Assembly (NCBI GenBank): GCA_017521875.1
Contig: JAFXBH010000254.1
Location: 1-18,838 of the forward strand
Length of the DNA: 18,838 nucleotides
Source: Oscillospiraceae bacterium
Lineage (GTDB): Bacteria; Bacillota; Clostridia; Oscillospirales; Oscillospiraceae
Direction: 5' to 3'
Made by a program: the position numbers and the translations under genes
The notes under the pieces: model-generated
The model's database searches: none
Told to the model about the DNA's origin: nothing
What the model saw: only the letters and a program-made list of their open reading frames with translations
Shown here: positions 14,742 to 18,838 of the stretch, one piece after another
Position numbering within the stretch: position 1 is the first letter of the stretch
Layout of the letters: the number at the start of each line of letters is the position of its first letter

Positions 14742-15905
14742 TCAAACGCAGATCACCGTAATATTCATTTCTTCTGCCCGCTGATCGTGGTGGGTTTCCA
14801 AAGGATTGGCGGTGACCAGTTCCCTTCGGGCGTATTTGCCGCCAAACCGGGAGGCTACCGTATCCAGTTCATACAGATCCATTTGATCCACATCGCCGCC
14901 CTTGCAGGAAATAAAGGTCAGCACATAGCCTCTGAGCAGCAGGACATCGATTTCATTGCCCACCAGATAGCCTTCATCCCTACTGTTCAATCCCCATTTC
15001 AGGTGGGTACCGATCTTACATCCGTCATACAGGCCGCTTTCCACCCGTTCATAATAAGTATGCAGTTCCAAAATGCAACCGGCTTCCAACAAGCAGCCGC
15101 GAACGGTATTGCTTCCGTAGCGGAAACTGATCCACTGGGAATCCTTGCGGAGATTTTCGATACAACCGGATGCGCGCAGGGCGTTTAAGTAGTCCATAAA
15201 CACATTTTCGTCCTCCAAAGGACGGCCAATACCCACAGATTTGCATATCTTCTCCCTGCTGATCTCCTCAGTATCGGTTTTATTACCTGGCTGCCGGGCA
15301 GTTTTCAGCGCCGCAGAAAAGCCATTCCATTTTCGCATATTCGGGCCGGCAATCTGCCAAATTTTTTCTACATCCCGCCGGGTATCCGGGTCGGACAGGT
15401 TGTCTTTGGATTCCTTTTGCATAGTATAATCCACTTTGCCGCCGTGGAGGCGGATCAGGTCATCAATGGTCAGAGGAATCTGCCGGGATTCTACACACTG
15501 GTCGATCCGCATGGCTTTGGTATTTAGGATCTTCAATTCCCCCTCAACAATGTCGTAGCGGTGCATAGGGATATTGTGGCTCGCAGAATACATACCCATA
15601 GCCACCAGCGCCATATCTGCGCCGCCGGTCAGGTCAAAGAAACACTTGCCCCCCTGTTGCTCCTCCCGCTGCACTGTGGAGGTGATGACCTGCAATACCC
15701 GGTCAATATCCTTCATACTCAATTCCACAAAGGAAATGTCGCTAATGTCGCAGATATCCCGCAGGGCAGTCTCGGTGATTTCCTTCGCCTCGCAGGTCAT
15801 ACCGTCCTTCTGGCCGAAGAAGATCACCTTGTCCATTTTAAAATTCAGACAGGTAACAATATTCTCAATAGGCTCTTTGTCAAAAAATTCTATATTTATA
15901 TTCAT
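14742..15905 (-). CDS. Stand-alone CARF-domain PD-(D/E)XK nuclease (Card1/Can2-like, DUF1887 type)
   Basis: 387 aa. Residues 1-130 read as a Rossmann-like CARF domain: strands at 2-8 and 26-31, and the ligand-loop motif DLTGGADMALVAMG (91-104) where canonical members have TGGTKxM. Residues about 140-265 look like a linker with a winged-helix-type region. Residues 266-387 show a restriction-endonuclease-like core: LLEAGCILE (Glu274), GNEIDVLLL (Glu318, Asp320), FISCK (Lys335), then ELDTVASRFGGKYARRELV. In type III CRISPR systems relatives are nucleases activated by cyclic oligoadenylate. No cas gene or CRISPR array is in the window, so activator and role here are unknown. ATG 15905 follows GGAGA; it has its own promoter, and no clear terminator follows its TGA. 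Confidence 0.85.
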   Translation of the reverse strand: MNINIEFFDKEPIENIVTCLNFKMDKVIFFGQKDGMTCEAKEITETALRDICDISDISFVELSMKDIDRVLQVITSTVQREEQQGGKCFFDLTGGADMALVAMGMYSASHNIPMHRYDIVEGELKILNTKAMRIDQCVESRQIPLTIDDLIRLHGGKVDYTMQKESKDNLSDPDTRRDVEKIWQIAGPNMRKWNGFSAALKTARQPGNKTDTEEISREKICKSVGIGRPLEDENVFMDYLNALRASGCIENLRKDSQWISFRYGSNTVRGCLLEAGCILELHTYYERVESGLYDGCKIGTHLKWGLNSRDEGYLVGNEIDVLLLRGYVLTFISCKGGDVDQMDLYELDTVASRFGGKYARRELVTANPLETHHDQRAEEMNITVICV

Positions 15906-15969
15906 ATCTGTTTCTCCGTTGTTTTTCGGCGATTCTGTGAGAGCATTGCCGACAAGACTCTCTTTTTAC

Positions 15970-15998
15970 ATCATATCACAGTTTTTGTCCCAAGCCAA
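15970..15998 (-). promoter_or_regulatory. Promoter of the CARF nuclease gene
   Basis: Minus strand TTGGCT (15998-15993), 17 bp, TATGAT (15975-15970) preceded by TGA, an extended -10. Start near 15963, leader about 58 nt. The divergent gap to 16210 (304 bp) also holds the two plus-strand promoters of the small unknown gene. Confidence 0.65.
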
Positions 15999-16011
15999 CC
16001 TTTTTTCCTCG

Positions 16012-16040
16012 TTGACATTTCTGTTAAAAATTTTTATAAA
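16012..16040 (+). promoter_or_regulatory. Upstream tandem promoter (P1) of the 83-aa gene
   Basis: TTGACA (16012-16017), 17 bp, TATAAA (16035-16040). Five of six bases match in the -10 and all six in the -35. Start near 16047. Confidence 0.65.
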
Positions 16041-16045
16041 AACCC

Positions 16046-16074
16046 TTGACAACGGGTCAAAACTATAGTATGAT
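16046..16074 (+). promoter_or_regulatory. Downstream tandem promoter (P2) of the 83-aa gene
   Basis: TTGACA (16046-16051), 17 bp, TATGAT (16069-16074). The -35 box is half of an inverted repeat TTGAC-N5-GTCAA (16046-16060), a possible operator. Start near 16081, giving a leader of about 129 nt. Confidence 0.75.
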
Positions 16075-16080
16075 TGCCCC

Positions 16081-16209
16081 ACGCAAGTTCCCATAAATTT
16101 TTAGCTTATTTTGCAAGGATTAGAATTTCCTAGGGAAGTTCTGTCCAAATGCAGGATAGGCTTTTTTTGCGCCTTCCTGACAAAATTTTATATTGTAGGA
16201 GGGACTGTT
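16081..16209 (+). promoter_or_regulatory. Structured 5' leader of the 83-aa gene
   Basis: Two hairpins are visible: one at about 16122-16142 (AGAATTTC with the G-U-containing complement up to GTTCT), and one at 16152-16179 (CAGGA, bulged T, AGGC pairing with GCCTTCCTG around a T7-rich loop). Neither is followed by a terminator T-run. I do not recognise a known riboswitch or small-RNA class. Confidence 0.4.
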
Positions 16210-16461
16210 ATGAGTCACTATTCCGACCCCACTGCCGCAAGAGCCCTTGGCCCCATCAACCGGGAGTTTTCCAAGATGGAAAAGAAGGCCAAAAACCTCT
16301 GCCGCCTTCTGGATGAAGGCAAAATTTCCCCCGAGGAATTTAATAGCGCCCACGCCCAGTTCACTGGCATCTTCCGGCACGTGCTGGACATCACCCACAG
16401 AGAATGGGAAGAAAAGAAAAAAGCCCGGGAAAATACGGGCAAAAGCGATTCCGTGGCATAA
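16210..16461 (+). CDS. Small charged helical protein of unknown function (83 aa)
   Basis: No recognised domain. The protein is hydrophilic and mostly alpha-helical by composition: MSHYSDPTAARALGPI at the start, then KMEKKAKNLCRLLDEGKISP, an EEFNSAHAQFTGIFRHVLDI helix, and a basic C-terminus EKKKAREN. No signal peptide or membrane segment. I have a faint recollection of similar uncharacterised proteins in Oscillospiraceae, not enough for a name. The frame is open back to 16111, but ATG 16210 has a strong TAGGAGGG ribosome binding site at 7-8 nt. It is driven by two strong promoters through a folded leader, which implies high or finely controlled expression, and it is divergent from the CARF nuclease gene. 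Confidence 0.8.
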   Translation: MSHYSDPTAARALGPINREFSKMEKKAKNLCRLLDEGKISPEEFNSAHAQFTGIFRHVLDITHREWEEKKKARENTGKSDSVA

Positions 16462-16468
16462 CGGAACA

Positions 16469-16494
16469 GCCCCCACCGATTGGTCGGTGGGGGC
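16469..16494. terminator. GC-rich terminator hairpin after the 83-aa gene
   Basis: GCCCCCACCGA (16469-16479) pairs perfectly with TCGGTGGGGGC (16484-16494) around TTGG. The T-run after it is interrupted (ATTGTCTATATTT). It lies between convergent genes and may also end the galK operon read from the other strand. Confidence 0.75.
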
Positions 16495-16540
16495 ATTGTC
16501 TATATTTCCGGCAAGGCCATCGCCTGCAGGTATGTTTCCC

Positions 16541-17299
16541 TTAACCTACACAGGTTTTCTTTCTGTCTTTCAGATACCAGGGCAAATAAGCCACTGCAAA
16601 CATCACCGAAACCACTGCCGCCATCACACAAACCCGCAGGGCAAAGTTGGGAGGCAGAATATCCAGTATGGAAGGTGTCTCTTCAGGCTCGGCCATAAAC
16701 AGGTAGTTTGCGCCCGGGCCCAACATTCTGTTGGCAAAATATGCAATCACCGCTAAAACTGTAAGACCTGCATAGGGTTTGATAAACGACTTCTTATTGG
16801 GCCGCATCTTGTGAACGAAGATCATATAGAAAATCGCCACATAGATTCCCAGATGCTGGGCCCAGAACTGATAGTAACGGAATCGGGTAGGTCCTGTGTA
16901 GGATATGACCGTGGGTGTGATGAGCGCAAAAATCGAGCCGGAGAATGCCCAGAAATAGCAAATATCAAACAAGCCCTGGGATTTGCCAATGACCATATAA
17001 CTGGCAAAGACCGCCACCCAGCCGCATACGGTGATGGGAAGGTGATCTACCGGATTGGGTTCCAGAGAAGGAACGCCTACCAGTCGCCAGAAATAGGACA
17101 TCTCACTGACGATCAGCATAAAGGCGATGATGTAACGGAACACATGCTCGTTTTTCATTCCCCGCAGATCATTGCGGTAACGACGGATCAAAAAAATAAC
17201 GGCAACAGCAACAATGATCGGCAAAAAGTGCGCCAATGAAAAATTGGTAAACTCAATGGCCTCACCTTTTCCAAAAAAGTAACGCATAAACTCCAGCAT
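16541..17299 (-). CDS. YwaF/TIGR02206-type integral membrane protein
   Basis: 252-aa membrane protein with about seven hydrophobic helices. The pattern fits the uncharacterised YwaF family: an N-terminal FTNFSLAHFLPIIVAVAVIF helix, a second-loop HLPITVCGWVAVFASY motif, YFWAFSGSIFALITPTV, YYQFWAQHLGIYVAIFYM, and a late GPGANYLFM...PEETPSILDILP loop. The His, Gln-His and Glu residues in or near the membrane are typical of the family; no biochemical role is established that I can state. ATG 17299 follows AAAAGGAGAG. Only 18 bp separate it from the PHP gene upstream, so it is the last gene of the galK-PHP-YwaF transcript. Confidence 0.8.
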   Translation of the reverse strand: MLEFMRYFFGKGEAIEFTNFSLAHFLPIIVAVAVIFLIRRYRNDLRGMKNEHVFRYIIAFMLIVSEMSYFWRLVGVPSLEPNPVDHLPITVCGWVAVFASYMVIGKSQGLFDICYFWAFSGSIFALITPTVISYTGPTRFRYYQFWAQHLGIYVAIFYMIFVHKMRPNKKSFIKPYAGLTVLAVIAYFANRMLGPGANYLFMAEPEETPSILDILPPNFALRVCVMAAVVSVMFAVAYLPWYLKDRKKTCVG

Positions 17300-17317
17300 T
17301 TTGATTCTCTCCTTTTC

Positions 17318-18001
17318 TTATCGTTCCTCAGTGAAAATTTCTGTCTCACCATTCTTCACTTTGGCAACAAAATCTTCCACACAAGAAACAGGCTCTTTGC
17401 AGCAGACACCAGCCAGGTAGGGGTGGTTGTGGTTGCCGGCAGCGTGGTTATCCGACCCGGCAAATTCCAGCAGACCGTAATACCGGGCGTAGGTTCTGGC
17501 CATGGCGTTTTCTGCATCGCTTTGGCAACTGTTGATTACTTCTACGCCGTGGACACATCTGGGTAACAGTCGGATGTGGTCGATATAATGGGCCTCCCGG
17601 TAAGGGTGGGCCTGAATGATCAGCGCGCCGGCATCCATCATCAGGCGAAGCCGGGCGGAGTATTTCATATCCATAATCTCCGGGTGGGACAAAAACCACC
17701 CCTTGTCCAGTCCGTAAATCAAAAAATCCGTGCCGTGGTAGGAAATTTCCACGCCGCAGAATACCGGAATACCAAGGGTCTTTCCCACCTCCACGCCACG
17801 CTCGTAGTCTGAAAAGTAAAATTCCACCTTCTTGGCATAGGGTATGGAATCTTCAATATTGATATTGCCATCCAGAAAGTGGTTGGTGATAAACACGCCG
17901 GCATAACCCTTTGCTTTGTAATATGCCAACGTCTCCTCTACAGATGCTTTGCCGCATCTGCTCACAGGGAATGTGTGCAGATGGGTCTCATATTTGTACA
18001 T
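17318..18001 (-). CDS. PHP-domain metal-dependent phosphoesterase
   Basis: 227-aa cytoplasmic protein of the polymerase-and-histidinol-phosphatase superfamily. Metal ligands visible: His7 and His9 (ETHLHT), His41 (ITNH), Glu85 (GVEIS), His132 (QAHPYR), Asp184 and His186 (GSDNH), the usual trinuclear-site set. The length fits stand-alone PHP phosphatases, not PolC or PolX. Substrate unknown; histidinol phosphate or a nucleotide or sugar phosphate are possible. Its ribosome binding site GAGGTGAT overlaps the galK stop, and the ATG lies 9 bp past it, so translation is coupled to galK; this makes a role near sugar-phosphate metabolism plausible but unproved. Confidence 0.85.
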   Translation of the reverse strand: MYKYETHLHTFPVSRCGKASVEETLAYYKAKGYAGVFITNHFLDGNINIEDSIPYAKKVEFYFSDYERGVEVGKTLGIPVFCGVEISYHGTDFLIYGLDKGWFLSHPEIMDMKYSARLRLMMDAGALIIQAHPYREAHYIDHIRLLPRCVHGVEVINSCQSDAENAMARTYARYYGLLEFAGSDNHAAGNHNHPYLAGVCCKEPVSCVEDFVAKVKNGETEIFTEER

Positions 18002-18010
18002 TCTATCACC

Positions 18011-18838
18011 TCATACAGAGATTTCCACGCCACCGCAAGGACGAATGGTCAAAACATGGCAAGCGCCTGCTCCCAATACGCCATCCATTCCGGCGCAGAA
18101 ATCCTCCAGCATTTCAAAAGGCACAAATGCCTGGACCGTACCGGCAAATCCACCGCCATGCACACGGCAAGCGCCCTTGCCCTGCAGGAAATGCTCACAC
18201 ATTGCCAGCGCCAGCGCCACATTCTGATGTTCCTTGCTACCGCAGGAGACCACATTTTGCAGATACATATAAGAAGAACGGCCGCTTTCTCCAACCAACT
18301 GCAAAAATCTTTGAAAATCACCTTGCTCCAAAGCCGCCACCTGTTGCGGTACACGAGCATTTTCCTGATAAAAATGCATAGCGCGGAGTACTGCGCGGTC
18401 TCCGCAGGATTCCCGGAGTGCCGGAATGGCCCCGTAGAAATCTGCTTCACTTACCTGAATCAGTGCATCCTTGCCGAACTGCGCGGCAATCGCCTTCATT
18501 TCGTTGGGAATGGCGGCATATTCATCTGTCAGATCTGCGTGGCTTCCTCGGGTATCAATAATGCACAGGGCGTGTCCACAAGACGCAAAATCAAAGTCCA
18601 CTGAGCGAATCTCAGGATGATCTTTATCACAGAAATCTATGGTTACCAAATTGCCCACAGCAGAAGCCGTCTGATCCATCAAGCCGCAAGGTTTGCCGAA
18701 AAACACATTTTCCGCATACTGACCGATTTGGGCAACTTCTGCTGGAGATACCTTGCCGTCAAAAAACAAGTGGTTAATAATGGTACCTATCAGCACCTCA
18801 AAGGCGGCAGAGGAAGAAAGACCGCTGCCGGGAAGTAC
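18011..18838 (-). CDS. galK: Galactokinase, N-terminus outside window
   Basis: 276 C-terminal codons of a GHMP kinase that phosphorylates galactose to galactose 1-phosphate in the Leloir pathway. The ATP-binding loop LPGSGLSSSAAFEVL begins at the window edge. Further family motifs are GLMDQTASAVGNLVTIDF, DTRGSHADLTDEYA, and the late HGGGFAGTVQAFVP (motif III). The N-terminal galactose signature (GRVNLIGEH type) would lie outside. Galactokinase fits better than other GHMP kinases because of the CGLMDQ and SHADLT motifs. The gene is the first visible member of an operon with a PHP protein and a YwaF-type protein. Confidence 0.93.
   Translation of the reverse strand, partial: VLPGSGLSSSAAFEVLIGTIINHLFFDGKVSPAEVAQIGQYAENVFFGKPCGLMDQTASAVGNLVTIDFCDKDHPEIRSVDFDFASCGHALCIIDTRGSHADLTDEYAAIPNEMKAIAAQFGKDALIQVSEADFYGAIPALRESCGDRAVLRAMHFYQENARVPQQVAALEQGDFQRFLQLVGESGRSSYMYLQNVVSCGSKEHQNVALALAMCEHFLQGKGACRVHGGGFAGTVQAFVPFEMLEDFCAGMDGVLGAGACHVLTIRPCGGVEISV

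Noticed and set aside
16111..16209. Upstream extension of the 83-aa gene
   Set aside because: It runs through the hairpins of the leader and has no ribosome binding site, whereas ATG 16210 has a strong one.
14602..16209. CRISPR array next to the CARF protein
   Set aside because: I looked on both sides of the gene for regularly spaced direct repeats and found none.

Overview
The window reads as a chromosomal segment of a low-to-mid GC Firmicute of the class Clostridia, most likely a gut Oscillospiraceae/Ruminococcaceae-type bacterium. The reasons are near-consensus sigma-A promoters (TTGACA, 17 bp, TATAAT), strong AGGAGG-type ribosome binding sites, lipoproteins with clean lipoboxes, an rpmH-rnpA-yidD-yidC-jag cluster, mini-RNase III and RqcH, and a yybP-ykoY-type manganese riboswitch. 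No plasmid, phage, transposase, rRNA or tRNA gene was seen. Most of the window is housekeeping sequence; the accessory interest is concentrated at 14.7-16.5 kb.

Layout: 1-366 is the 3' end of an unrecognised gene. 409-1941 (-) is a transglutaminase-fold lipoprotein, divergent from mrnC-rqcH (2097-4256, +), which encode 23S rRNA maturation and ribosome-associated quality control. 4275-7355 (-) is the ribosomal protein L34 / RNase P protein / YidD / YidC / Jag cluster; dnaA is not upstream of it and an intrinsic terminator lies between rpmH and rnpA. 7550-9240 (-) holds a BMP-family nucleoside-type binding lipoprotein and cytidine deaminase, probably nucleoside salvage. 9370-12057 (-) is a P2A-type cation ATPase behind a manganese-type riboswitch with an overlapping terminator. 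12380-13369 (+) is a minimal D,D-carboxypeptidase. 13420-14601 (-) is a short AspT/YidE-type transporter.

14742-15905 (-) is the most unusual gene: a stand-alone CARF-domain protein with a PD-(D/E)XK nuclease domain (Card1/Can2, DUF1887 type) and no CRISPR array or cas gene in the window. Divergent from it is an 83-aa unknown protein (16210-16461, +) driven by two tandem consensus promoters and a structured leader. The window closes with a minus-strand galK - PHP phosphoesterase - YwaF-type membrane protein operon (18838-16541), galK being cut by the window edge.

Genes on opposite strands are separated by hairpin terminators that often serve both directions (378-410, 4241-4270, 13376-13410, 16469-16494). 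All identifications come from reading motifs by eye; no database search was run.
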